Part shown: one piece after another, positions 10,781-18,966 of the stretch | Numbering within the stretch: the first letter of the stretch is position 1 | How the letters are laid out: each line of letters begins with the position of its first letter | From: Gnomoniopsis sp. IMI 355080 | Taxonomy: Eukaryota; Ascomycota; Sordariomycetes; Diaporthales; Gnomoniaceae | Length of the DNA stretch: 45,490 bases | Direction of reading: 5' to 3' | NCBI GenBank assembly: GCA_027946555.1 | Contig: JAPEVC010000266.1 | Span: 1 to 45,490 of the forward strand | The notes under the pieces: model-generated | What the model was told of the DNA's origin: nothing | Database searches by the model: none | Seen by the model: the letters and a program-made list of their open reading frames with translations, nothing else | Made by a program: the position numbers and the translations under genes

Positions 10781-12170
10781 CTATGCCTTCTTGGCTTGGT
10801 AGTCCTCCGCCAGGAAACTCCTTGGGATTATCAGAGACCCGCCGCACGTCTCTTTCGATGGGTGTCTCGTCCATACCTCTTTGCTCTCGTGGCCGTCAAC
10901 TTCGGTTTCCGAGATTTTCCAGAAGCCACCACGCTTGGTCGAGGCCGCAGCCTCAGCGTCCCTAGCGAGCATAGTTTCGTCCTTCGTGACAGATCCGTCC
11001 GTACCTTCATGCTGCAGCTCGTTGCTGTTATGGCAATCCAACGTGACCAGGTCGATCAAATCATTTGTCGATTGGTTCTTTTTCCACGATTTGTATTTAT
11101 CCACGCTACCGATCGTGCGAGGCATGGCACTGTCTCTGCCGGATGTCGTTTCTTGTGTCTCCCATAGCCTGAGCCTCTGACCCACTCGTCTTGCAAGAGG
11201 TCTCAAGGAGGCAAGACTGCCAGCTATGATCGCTAGGCCTTGCTCGGTTGTAGACCAAATAGCAATATCAACGGTTGCCCCTGAACATGAATGTTAACCA
11301 TGGTTGCATATCTCAATTCGGAGAGAGGCTCTTACAAAGGAAGTCTGGATCCTCAAAGTTCTTGATATAGGCGAATCGAACGACGATAGCGACACTCGCT
11401 ATACAACCCATGCCCAAAATCGGAATCAGAGCGTACTTAGTCCTAATGTCCATTTGGAGTCCTCGGATTATATGTAATGGCAATAAGGCGAATGTAAAGT
11501 CGCACACCATGTTGATAGCACTGTAGAGATATGTAAGGGCGGCGATGATATTGGTATCGATGCAAGCTCCATTTTGTTGCTTGTCCCAAAAGTAAGTGAT
11601 TGGATGACACTGCAGTAGCGTTACGAAGAAAAAGACGAGGCCAGACAGCACCGAGCAGAGCATAGCCAGGTACAAAATGTAGTGGTGCACCCGCTGGATG
11701 GTGATTCGTAGAAGGAAGACGCCGATGGATAGTTTTGATGTAATCATAGTAACGCAATACCAGATATAACAGAACCACCAATACTGGTCCGACTCTTAGT
11801 AAGACTACATTTCTGCTGTAGGAGGGGTTATGGAAGACTTACCTTCATGGCTTCCTCGAAATTGGCCAGAGTCAGATCCACCGCATGTCTCCCTGTTCCA
11901 TAGTGAATGCCTACGATCGCACAAACAACAAACAGTGTGAATGAGATCTTTCCAACAAGGTGTCAGCTGTGTCATTGTCATGATATAAATCATTGAAGGC
12001 ATGATAGTGGCACTTACACCGGCGGAGACCATCAAATAGTCGTCCCAATCAAAAGCGCGGACGATGAAAATTCTGGTCCAGACTCTTAGAAAAAGTGAGA
12101 TTATGGATATTGTCAACAACACGATACAGGCCACCAACAGTTGTGGCCCACGATCTTCGACAATGGCCAT
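10781..12170 (-). CDS. Rhodopsin-fold seven-helix membrane protein (PTH11-like), second copy
   Basis: Minus-strand exons 12170-12018, 11947-11843, 11783-11336 and 11280-10781 join in phase to give 401 residues; the introns are 70, 59 and 55 bp, all with GTAAG donors. Start at MAIVEDRG is chosen because the first helix follows within ten residues, as in relatives. An upstream in-frame ATG at 12245 would add 25 residues. Family marks: AFDWDDYLM after helix 1, IHYGTGRH, an LQCHPITYFWDKQQNGAC cysteine motif, and TVDIAIWSTTEQGLA near helix 7. The ~140-residue C-terminal tail is polar and probably cytosolic. Same fungal family as the gene at 7340-8773, but the two are quite diverged, so this is not a recent duplicate. 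Role and ligand are unknown. Confidence 0.88.
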
Positions 12171-13032
12171 GGCGATGAAAGCTTGTTTGCTGCTAGCAAC
12201 TTCTGCACGTGGAATAACGATACAGATCACAAACTTCTGGCACAAAATAGATTAACATGACTTAGACATTTAAGCGGGAACTAGTCTCTTGATATTGGCT
12301 TCGCAACGAAGGGGTTTGGCTCAGGCTACGGAAATAAATCAGTAAACTCTACTGCAGTACCATCGTATTGACAATAGGATAAGGCCCACTTTCTTTAAGA
12401 TCCTCAGTATACTGCCTGTTTATGGCTGAAAACTTGTCCCTTTTGTGCGTAGTCGATCGCTTATAGCGCGAGCTGAGCGACATATGCCCCTGTAATAAAA
12501 AAGGGGTCAGAGGACTTGCAGAGAGGGCTGGAATCTTTACACCGTGATGAGTGGGACCGGCACGCGGGCCGGCACGCGGGAGTACGGGGTCCGAATACTA
12601 GTGCCTCCTCTTGTTGGACAACGGACATGATCAGCAGGACTAACACCCCAAGCGGGTTGTTCTCCCGCATGGCATGAAATTGCGGGCCAGGTCGGGCATG
12701 AAGCCAAAGCTCACACGTTGTAACCCATCCCAACATAAGCCCAAAGGAGAGTTTGTACTAGTGTATTTATCAATGGATGAGATAACGATAGTCGTGGCGT
12801 GGGATCGGCAAGCTTATATTATTGTACTGGTTTGCGAAATGCAAACCGTGGGCAGGTATGTAGCGTGATCCTGCAGATGTGTTGCGCGGCCAGGCCTGCG
12901 TTTTGGAGCTTATCGAAATCATCCTTGCCTTCTCCTCTAAATGCACGTGATGTGTTTTCTAGGTATTTGAAATATAATGGCGAAAGAGGGAGACATGAAA
13001 TTGGGAGCTGCAGCTTACTGCAATGGGAAAGA
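12171..13032. other. Intergenic region
   Basis: It should contain the promoter of the minus-strand membrane protein gene. A short direct repeat CCGGCACGCGGG occurs twice near 12553-12577. A 54-codon frame starting at 12977 overlaps the next ORF in another frame and is discussed there. Nothing else seen. Confidence 0.4.
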
Positions 13033-13646
13033 ATGGGCGAAATTTCAACGCGACGAGGTTACCTATCCACTCGCTCCAACAGAAGTGCATCATCCGGAGA
13101 AGATGGGCAGCGTCGAAGCAGAGAGACTGAATTCGTGAATGAGAACCAGCTACAAGACAGTACCGTCGATCATGGTCAAGACCGTGAAAATGCATCCGAA
13201 GACGAGCGATCTGATGGAGCCGAGGATAGAGCCGAGGGCGTTCAAGATGTAGAACGCAGCTCTAATAAAAGCCTGGATAGCCGCAAAACGATTACGCAGG
13301 CCACGCTGGACCGGCAATTACGGGGCAGTCGAGGGACAGATCAAAATGATGGGGATCATCAATGGTCAGAACTCTAAATCTTCAGCCTTGAAATACCAAT
13401 CATTTTTGCAGTACACGAACGGTCCCTGGACGTGAGATGCGAACCGAACATGCTCTGGCAAGAAAACCCAGCAACAGGCGCTACGAAACGGTAGCAGGGA
13501 GGACAATTTGCCGCCAGAACGGTGAAGGACAAGAACGAGGAAATCAGGAACTGGTTGCGATTCCTGCGGGATGGAAAAGACGCCTGGGACAACATCGCAC
13601 ATCACACGGTCACACGTTCAACACAAGCACAGAATCCCTCTCATAG
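13033..13646 (+). CDS. Hypothetical protein, uncertain model
   Basis: A frame opens at ATG 13033 and runs to TAA at about 13377. Placing a 47 bp intron at 13365-13411 (donor GTCAGA, acceptor TTTTTGCAG) joins it in phase to a second frame ending at 13646, for 188 residues. The product would be hydrophilic, rich in Glu, Asp, Arg and Ser, and probably disordered; no domain is recognised. Doubts: the donor is weak, no good branch point is seen, and a second frame with natural-looking composition starts at ATG 12977 (MAKEGDMKLGAAAYCNGKEW...) and overlaps it. A third frame near 13503-13600 also looks protein-like. It could be a gene with different splicing, or a decayed one. No function assigned. 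Confidence 0.3.
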
Positions 13647-14148
13647 TAAACTTACTCTCCCCTTTCTCTTCTCAGACCCCTGCATCAACTTTCGTTGTCA
13701 TCTCCTCCCCTGGTGTTGTTCAGCCCTTGTCAAGCCTTGCGTTGATCAATACTCCCCTGTGATCATCCCTGGACCACGACCATGTGCAACGCACCGGAAT
13801 TCTCCGTGATACCTTGGTAACCAATCGGACCACAGCTCCAGGCGTCCCTCGCCTTACCAAATACAGCAATAGACTAAGTCTAGTCGAAATGGGGACCCGA
13901 CAAGTTGGCAGATTGAGAGCATTTATCCGACGAGCACAACCGGTACGCCTACGCGCTTGAGACTCGCTCGATACGACTAGAGACACCGCTGAGAGCATAA
14001 GACCGCCACCTCGTGGGACTGGGATAACGTGGATAGGGGGACAGATAGGAAATCGAGAGCTCGCTTTGTAAACCGACTTGTTGCGTTTGGTGATGGCCTC
14101 ATGGCCTCGGGGTCTCGGCCAAGAAGGAAATAGGTTGTGGTGTAGGCA
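13647..14148. other. Intergenic region upstream of repeat and 5S gene
   Basis: No supportable gene. Long open frames on the minus strand across 13720-14486 are, at their upstream end, the antisense of the 5S rRNA gene, and the rest probably belongs to dispersed repeat DNA. Confidence 0.45.
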
Positions 14149-14290
14149 GACACGATGGACAGGCTTCCAACGGGTATTTCAACGGTTCTAGAACGATAGA
14201 GGGCTCTTCGGAAAAACATCGTCCTTACTGCAAACAAATACCACCCCACGTTCGTTACCTTCATCCATGTTTCTAGCTGATAGAGCCCGG
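14149..14290 (+). repeat. Dispersed repeat, copy A
   Basis: Contains CACGATGGACAGGCTTCCAA near its left end and CCACGTTCGTTACCTTCATC near its right end. Both also occur, slightly changed and in the same order, at about 17180-17320 (copy B), with a weaker relative at 17376-17500 (copy C). The middle is less conserved. Copy A ends just before the 5S rRNA-like gene; copies B and C have no 5S sequence next to them. Confidence 0.7.
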
Positions 14291-14307
14291 TATGCCCCAT
14301 GAAAGTC

Positions 14308-14426
14308 ACATACGACCATACCCAGTGGAGAATTAGGGATCCCGTCCGCTCTCCCATATACAAGCCGCTGAGGGCTGGATTAGTAGTTAAGTGGGTGACC
14401 ATTAGCGAATACCCGGTGTTGTATGT
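14308..14426 (+). rRNA. 5S ribosomal RNA-like gene
   Basis: A 119-base sequence opens ACATACGACCATA and closes GTTGTATGT. These ends pair over nine positions to form helix I of 5S rRNA. CCC/AGTGG near the 5' end can pair with CCGCTGAGGG (helix II) with the usual bulge. The hallmark CCCGTCCGCTC loop and the internal promoter region TTAGTAGTT..GTGGGTGACCA..AGCGAA are present. A T-run (14426-14430) directly after it fits a Pol III terminator. Filamentous ascomycetes scatter single 5S genes through the genome, so isolation is expected. Where the family usually has GTTGGGTGGGTGACCACC, this copy has GTTAAGTGGGTGACCATT; these paired G-to-A and C-to-T changes may be RIP damage. It could therefore be a mildly mutated pseudogene. 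Confidence 0.85.
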
Positions 14427-15216
14427 TTTTGTCACGGGTTTTTTCCCTCTCTTCGTGGACCTTTTTTTGGTGGGTTTGTGGACCACTTAGGCGGGACGGG
14501 GGTCTCAGGATCCGTAAGTGGGGTCGTATGGGGAAGTGATCGCACAGATAGATTCCATAGTAATGAGAGCGATATCAATATCGAATCCATGAGATTCTTG
14601 TATAAAATTAGAGCCTACTTATCAATGGACTAAACTCAAACTATTCAAGTTTATTCTTAATTTTATATCCTCCGTTCTGTTGTTACTAAAGCGGTCCCAG
14701 ATGCTATAATAGCAACCTAGGTAAGGCTTGTCTCGATACTTATACCACCTACTCGGTATGATAAAGGAATTACAGACGCCTACGGGTATAAGAAGAACGA
14801 GAATATACGGAGAAACGACGGACTGACGCGGGTGTACGGACTGGCAGAAGTGTCTTTCACATTCCTTATGTTAGTCCCCGACCCCGAAATCCTTCGGACA
14901 GCTCGCCGGCAGAAATGATGACGACCCACATGGGCAATTGGGGCCAGGGTGGGAGAGAATAACCAAATTTCAAATCCACTGGAGTAATAGACAAAGTGAT
15001 CATACGATTATGAGGGACGAGTCACCACCGCCTAATAGCATTTCAACTCAACTCAACTCATGAATACTTGGCTGCCTTTGATTCCGGCTCTCCTCGACAG
15101 TTCAATGGTGACGCTATAGTCTATCGAGAAAGTCTTTTATAAGGCTTCACACTAGCGTGCAGGTGGCAAGCGTGCCAATACGCCGCCACCTCAGTACGAT
15201 GCTGTCTGACAGCTCC
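14427..15216. other. AT-rich intergenic region
   Basis: No gene. 14560-14800 is AT-rich and looks RIP-affected. A CAACT repeat (about 15046-15060, TTTCAACTCAACTCAACTC) is the only simple repeat noticed. Confidence 0.45.
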
Positions 15217-15945
15217 TCAACAAGCGCTTTGGCTCATGCCACTAAGAACCTTACGTCGAAGCCTCAAAGTGTTCATGTGGCCGGGATATCTCAACGGGCA
15301 AATTGAGACATAGCATTTTTTATCTTTTTTATTTAAAAAAAATTGCTTGCACGCCTCAACTAAGAGGAATGCATGGATGCGTGTTGAACTTCGAGGAAAG
15401 GTCTCCAGAAACCCAGGTGGTGTTACAAAACTGGATTGGTTGTGCACATACTGCCCTATCAGGATTGGAATGCACTTGCGGCTATATCGGCAATGTCTTT
15501 TCTCACCGATGCAAGACATGGCTTGCATAGTGCTGCCTCTCCGGTCTGGTGCTAGGCAATCCTTTTCCATTCCATGCAACTTCCATTGTGTTTGGTCACC
15601 TTGTCGAAGCGACTTGACCAGCACCTCCCTCGCCCGCTCACGACCCCACTCACCTAGCAGGCCTAGGTAGCACAGTCTCTGACATAGCGCTTCAACGGCA
15701 AGCCCATCAGCAAACAGGTATTCGAAGAGCCAGCTTCGACATTGCTGATGTGGCGGCGGCGAAACTGCATATGCCATCATCAAAGCGTCCATAGCAGATC
15801 CTAAAAAGACGCTAAACACAAACGTCTCGGGCGAGTACAAAGCGAGATGCCCATCAGCTTTGCAGAGATTTTCGGTCTTCGCTACGAAAGCAGACAGCTT
15901 GATCTCCTCACGAAGACTTAGAAAAGGATCACGAAAAGCGTGCAT
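15217..15945 (-). CDS. Hypothetical protein (242 aa), uncertain
   Basis: A minus-strand frame of 242 codons starting at an ATG (MHAFRDPFLSLREEIK). Composition is natural, with amphipathic helical stretches such as the segment from LFEYLFADGLAVEALCQ, and Cys at a moderate level. No domain is recognised, and I considered a fungal transcription-factor C-terminal region without finding its motifs. The frame at 15988-16488 lies just upstream in the same reading frame, separated by a TGA and a TAG. The two may be pieces of one gene joined by an intron I could not define, or one gene broken by nonsense changes. The length alone makes a real gene plausible. Confidence 0.4.
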   Translation of the reverse strand: MHAFRDPFLSLREEIKLSAFVAKTENLCKADGHLALYSPETFVFSVFLGSAMDALMMAYAVSPPPHQQCRSWLFEYLFADGLAVEALCQRLCYLGLLGEWGRERAREVLVKSLRQGDQTQWKLHGMEKDCLAPDRRGSTMQAMSCIGEKRHCRYSRKCIPILIGQYVHNQSSFVTPPGFLETFPRSSTRIHAFLLVEACKQFFLNKKDKKCYVSICPLRYPGHMNTLRLRRKVLSGMSQSAC

Positions 15946-15987
15946 ACTAACATCGACAAGATAGAAAAGGCGCTACCAGATAACTAT

Positions 15988-16488
15988 TCAACTATCACGG
16001 GTCGCAATCTCTTCTGTTTTCTCAGATCTCAGCCTCTCACGGCGGCATAAAGCTTCAATCAAACGAAACATCGAACCGGCCCGATCTTCTTGCACCGGTG
16101 AGGACTTCGGGACCGACATTTCTGACTTGCAGCTCCGGAAGTAATCCTCGATGCACCACGCTCCTTTGAAGTGGGCTAGTGATCGTCTGAAGCACGAGGC
16201 ATGGAGCCAATCACTGTGAGCCACAGGATGCACTATTGGAAGAACTGGGTAAATAATGCATTCCTTCTGGACTGCCATGACGCTGTTGAAGTTCACCAGG
16301 TGACCTGTATTGATTGTTCCATCGCGATGAGGACATTTTCCATGACATGACTGAAGTCGAACCGAAGGTAGCACCGAGCTGGGGACTTGAAAAGACGAAC
16401 ATACGGCGCCCAGCTGAATAGAGGAAAGATATAAATCACATCGTCTGCTCCTCTTGTCTTCTATCATGTAGATATCATCCCTTACCAT
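15988..16488 (-). CDS. Hypothetical protein (166 aa), possible 5' part of a neighbouring gene
   Basis: A minus-strand frame from ATG 16488 (MVRDDIYMIEDKRSRR) to a TGA at 15988. It is in the same frame as the ORF ending at 15217, 43 bases downstream. GTGAG at about 16044 is an acceptable donor and the nearest phase-compatible acceptor lies inside the next ORF (TTTCGTAG, about 15885), so splicing is possible but unproven. No domain, signal peptide or helix recognised. Confidence is low; it may be the 5' half of one gene with 15217-15945. Confidence 0.3.
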   Translation of the reverse strand: MVRDDIYMIEDKRSRRCDLYLSSIQLGAVCSSFQVPSSVLPSVRLQSCHGKCPHRDGTINTGHLVNFNSVMAVQKECIIYPVLPIVHPVAHSDWLHASCFRRSLAHFKGAWCIEDYFRSCKSEMSVPKSSPVQEDRAGSMFRLIEALCRRERLRSEKTEEIATRDS

Positions 16489-16599
16489 CACAATTAGTCT
16501 TCCAGCTTGCCCTTACGACGCAGCAACCAAGTCTCCTCTCACTATCCACAACCGGTTCTCTTCGTTTTCTTACCCCCCCCCCCAAACCTCACAGCAAAC

Positions 16600-16860
16600 A
16601 TGCGTTTCTTCGCGGCAGTCTCTTGTGCCCTCCTCGCCGTCACCATGGCGTCGCCAGTGGCCGAGCCGCAGTCGGGCCTAGAGGTAGACACGCGTGAGGC
16701 CGACGCCAGCACTTGTCCCTGCTATCCCAATTGCGGTTGCCCATCTGGGACATCGTGCGTGTGCGAGAGTCCGAGCACTTCCTTCACGCGGCCGAGCTGT
16801 TACCTTAACCGCTCTTGTGGTTGCAGCAACGACTCTCCCATCTGTCTCGTAAGCAGCTGA
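16600..16860 (+). CDS. Small secreted cysteine-rich protein (effector candidate)
   Basis: An unspliced 86-residue frame. The start chosen is ATG 16600 (MRFFAAVSCALLAVTMASP), a textbook signal peptide with a likely cut after about residue 18-20. An upstream in-frame ATG at 16507 would bury the signal and is rejected. After an acidic stretch (LEVDTREADAS) comes a compact domain with ten cysteines spaced CxC-x3-CxC-x5-CxC-x11-C-x5-CxC-x6-C. Ten even-numbered Cys in about 45 residues imply a disulfide-knotted extracellular protein. Such proteins in plant- or insect-associated fungi are often effectors or antimicrobial peptides; the sequence alone does not decide. It lies in repeat-bearing, gene-poor DNA, a usual place for effector genes. 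A C-run at about 16573-16583 sits in its leader. Confidence 0.75.
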   Translation: MRFFAAVSCALLAVTMASPVAEPQSGLEVDTREADASTCPCYPNCGCPSGTSCVCESPSTSFTRPSCYLNRSCGCSNDSPICLVSS

Positions 16861-17179
16861 GTTTCTTTCTAGACGTTATACAAGTTGTGACCTGTGCTTG
16901 AACCGGGTTGTGTAACAGTTGCCTGCTAACCGTTGCTCAAAGTGATGATGGCTGAGGGCGACACGTGGGTGTATCGAAAAATCGGGCCAGAAACTTTACG
17001 TACCCAGGCAAGGAGCTCTTTTCTGATAGTTCCCATACCAACTTCATATATATAGCAACAATTCAGATCACATATGGCCCATTTTGATCTTACTGTTCAA
17101 CTTTCTGCGTATTGATGTGAAGCATTATGTGAATATTGTCATTTCTGCAGAATACCCTAGCTTGGTAGCGTATATGCAG

Positions 17180-17325
17180 GCACGATGGACAGGCTTCCAA
17201 CGGATATTTGAAGGATGAGGGCCTTAGATTACCCTAGATAGGATTTGGTTTTCTCCTCTACAACATCCTTACTACAGATAAACATCACTCCACGTTCGTT
17301 ACCTTTATTTATGCTTTCAAGTGCA
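17180..17325 (+). repeat. Dispersed repeat, copy B
   Basis: Shares CACGATGGACAGGCTTCCAA at its left and CCACGTTCGTTACCTTTAT at its right with copy A at 14149-14290, in the same orientation. The middle has diverged and carries a few extra bases. Confidence 0.7.
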
Positions 17326-17375
17326 TGCTTTGCTTGTAAAAGCTTCTACCTGAAAATGCTTTCTCCTTCAATGTG

Positions 17376-17500
17376 TAGGCCGGCAAGGTGGACAGGCTTT
17401 TCCTATAGGTAGTTACGAATTAGGCCGCAAAACTCTGGAGGGTTTGTTTCCCTCCTCTGCAACATCTTTATCATAGACGAATATCACCACAGCGCATAAT
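17376..17500 (+). repeat. Dispersed repeat, copy C (degenerate)
   Basis: A weaker relative of copies A and B: GGTGGACAGGCTT at the left, then CTCCTCTGCAACATCTTTATCATAGACGAATATCAC-type similarity (about 17451-17489) to the right half of copy B. It is most likely an older copy, lying ~50 bp downstream of copy B in the same orientation. Confidence 0.45.
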
Positions 17501-17589
17501 CAAGCTTTAAATGCCAAAGTTCAAGCAAGAAAAGCACATACATCTTCAACTAATAAAAGACACTTGTAAAGAAAAACAAGCAAAGGCAG

Positions 17590-18966
17590 CTATTTTAACA
17601 TTGGCTCCCAGCTTAGTATAGGGGAGATGGAACTCCATGTACCCAGATTACTAGACTCTTTCATCACATCCTGCGCAACCCGTATCGATTCCCGCAATGC
17701 CTTGGGCCATAATTCCGCGCTGCCCGGGAATGGCCCAATGTGTCCTAGCTTAGCCTTCCTCAACAGTCGCCGTTCTTCCTGACTGAAGTCACGGATCACT
17801 ACAAAGACAATATAGTACCGTCTTCCGTTGGCCTCGTACTCCTGCCCTAGATGCTGGTCCGCCAGCATCGCCGTCTTCTCCTCGTCGCTCAGCAATGGCC
17901 AATGGCGATCAAGGTGCCTCAGCGACTGGTCTTTTGTCCGCGCCATCCGCGCCGCAAAGATCTCTTGCACCACCGCTGGATAATGACGCTGCCAGTCCGG
18001 CCGCGGCACGCCGTCGACCAGCCAGCAGGGAAACGAGGCAGAATGGGCCCCGTTCATCAGGCGTACCACTGCCTGCACATTGCCGGCGCGGAGCGAATGT
18101 TCTTCCTTGTGGTGGCGTGAAGTCGCAAAGGACGGGTGCCACTCGATGCCCACTCGGTCGAAACACGCGAAAAGTGTGTCGTAGGAACGCAACGCCTCGA
18201 TCCCGTACTGCCAGGCTGCATGGCGCAGCAGCGTCGTCGGCCGCCCCCGCCGATCGTGCAGCCGGAAGATAACGAGGTCCAGAGCATGGATCCGAGGGAC
18301 GAGCCTCTGCATCTCCTGGCCGTTGTCCACGTCGTCCTCGTCATCACCAGGGGATAACAAGAGACGCGGGATCTTGGCGTTGTCGCTGTACTGATCTTTC
18401 CATACGTCGAGCGGGCGCGGTCGGTAGTGTGGACCCAAACTTCGGTAGAGGGGCCAGCTGCTCTTCCTATCATCACGGATGCGCTGCTGAGCGACGAGGC
18501 GGGAAAGTCGGCAGGTAGAGAGTAGGGTAGCGATCTGCGTGTAGGTCGACAGCTTCCTGCAGCGCCGCGTGCAAGCGATCTCGTCGGCGACGTCGCTCGT
18601 GAGCTGCCCGTGGCCCCCCGGGGTAGTATCACAGGCGTTACCACCACCCAGTCCGTCTCGTCCAAAGACAGTAGGCACGGTGGTGAATAGGCGCCGGAAG
18701 AAGGCGCCAGAAAAGTCCCCTTTGGCATATTTGGCCGTGGCGCGGTCGTGGTAACCCGGGTGGTCCTGTCGGATGTCCCAGGCGTCTTCAAAAGTCTCAG
18801 GAATTCGTTCGAACTGGTGCCATTCGGTCATGCTGATGCTCTCTCGGATGAAAGCGGGCTCATGCGGGATACCTTCCACGTCGACCCAGTGTATGCCGCG
18901 GGTTGGGAGCACAAGCATCCAGATGATCTCTTGCAGCTCAATTGCTAGGTCATTGAAGGTCGCCAT
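17590..18966 (-). CDS. 2EXR domain-containing protein
   Basis: A single minus-strand frame of 458 codons with no intron needed; ATG 18966 opens MATFNDLAIELQEIIWMLVLP. That opening matches the fungal 2EXR domain pattern: a short F..L..E.R..IW...LP helix followed by a strand (RGIHWVDVEG). The domain occupies roughly residues 1-60, with the related later segments (for example LSTCRLSRLVAQQRI at about 170-185) typical of this family. Function is unknown in the family; members are many in Pezizomycotina genomes and often vary between strains. GC is higher than in the flanks, giving long overlapping antisense frames, which are shadows. No membrane segment or signal peptide. Confidence 0.85.
   Translation of the reverse strand: MATFNDLAIELQEIIWMLVLPTRGIHWVDVEGIPHEPAFIRESISMTEWHQFERIPETFEDAWDIRQDHPGYHDRATAKYAKGDFSGAFFRRLFTTVPTVFGRDGLGGGNACDTTPGGHGQLTSDVADEIACTRRCRKLSTYTQIATLLSTCRLSRLVAQQRIRDDRKSSWPLYRSLGPHYRPRPLDVWKDQYSDNAKIPRLLLSPGDDEDDVDNGQEMQRLVPRIHALDLVIFRLHDRRGRPTTLLRHAAWQYGIEALRSYDTLFACFDRVGIEWHPSFATSRHHKEEHSLRAGNVQAVVRLMNGAHSASFPCWLVDGVPRPDWQRHYPAVVQEIFAARMARTKDQSLRHLDRHWPLLSDEEKTAMLADQHLGQEYEANGRRYYIVFVVIRDFSQEERRLLRKAKLGHIGPFPGSAELWPKALRESIRVAQDVMKESSNLGTWSSISPILSWEPMLK

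Larger units (their letters stand above)
16861..17589. other. Intergenic region with repeat copies B and C
   Basis: No gene seen. It holds two copies of the dispersed repeat (listed separately) and ordinary AT-leaning DNA. It is the 3' flank of both the secreted protein gene and the convergent 2EXR gene. Confidence 0.5.

Noticed and set aside
7340..12170. Secondary-metabolite cluster around the membrane proteins
   Set aside because: No polyketide synthase, NRPS, terpene cyclase, P450 or pathway regulator is present nearby.
13977..14486. 169-codon minus-strand frame
   Set aside because: Its first half is the antisense of the 5S rRNA gene and the rest is dispersed repeat DNA; such antisense frames recur wherever the repeat does.
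18057..18791. 244-codon frame inside the 2EXR gene
   Set aside because: Same-strand shadow frame without family features; the 458-codon frame carries the domain.
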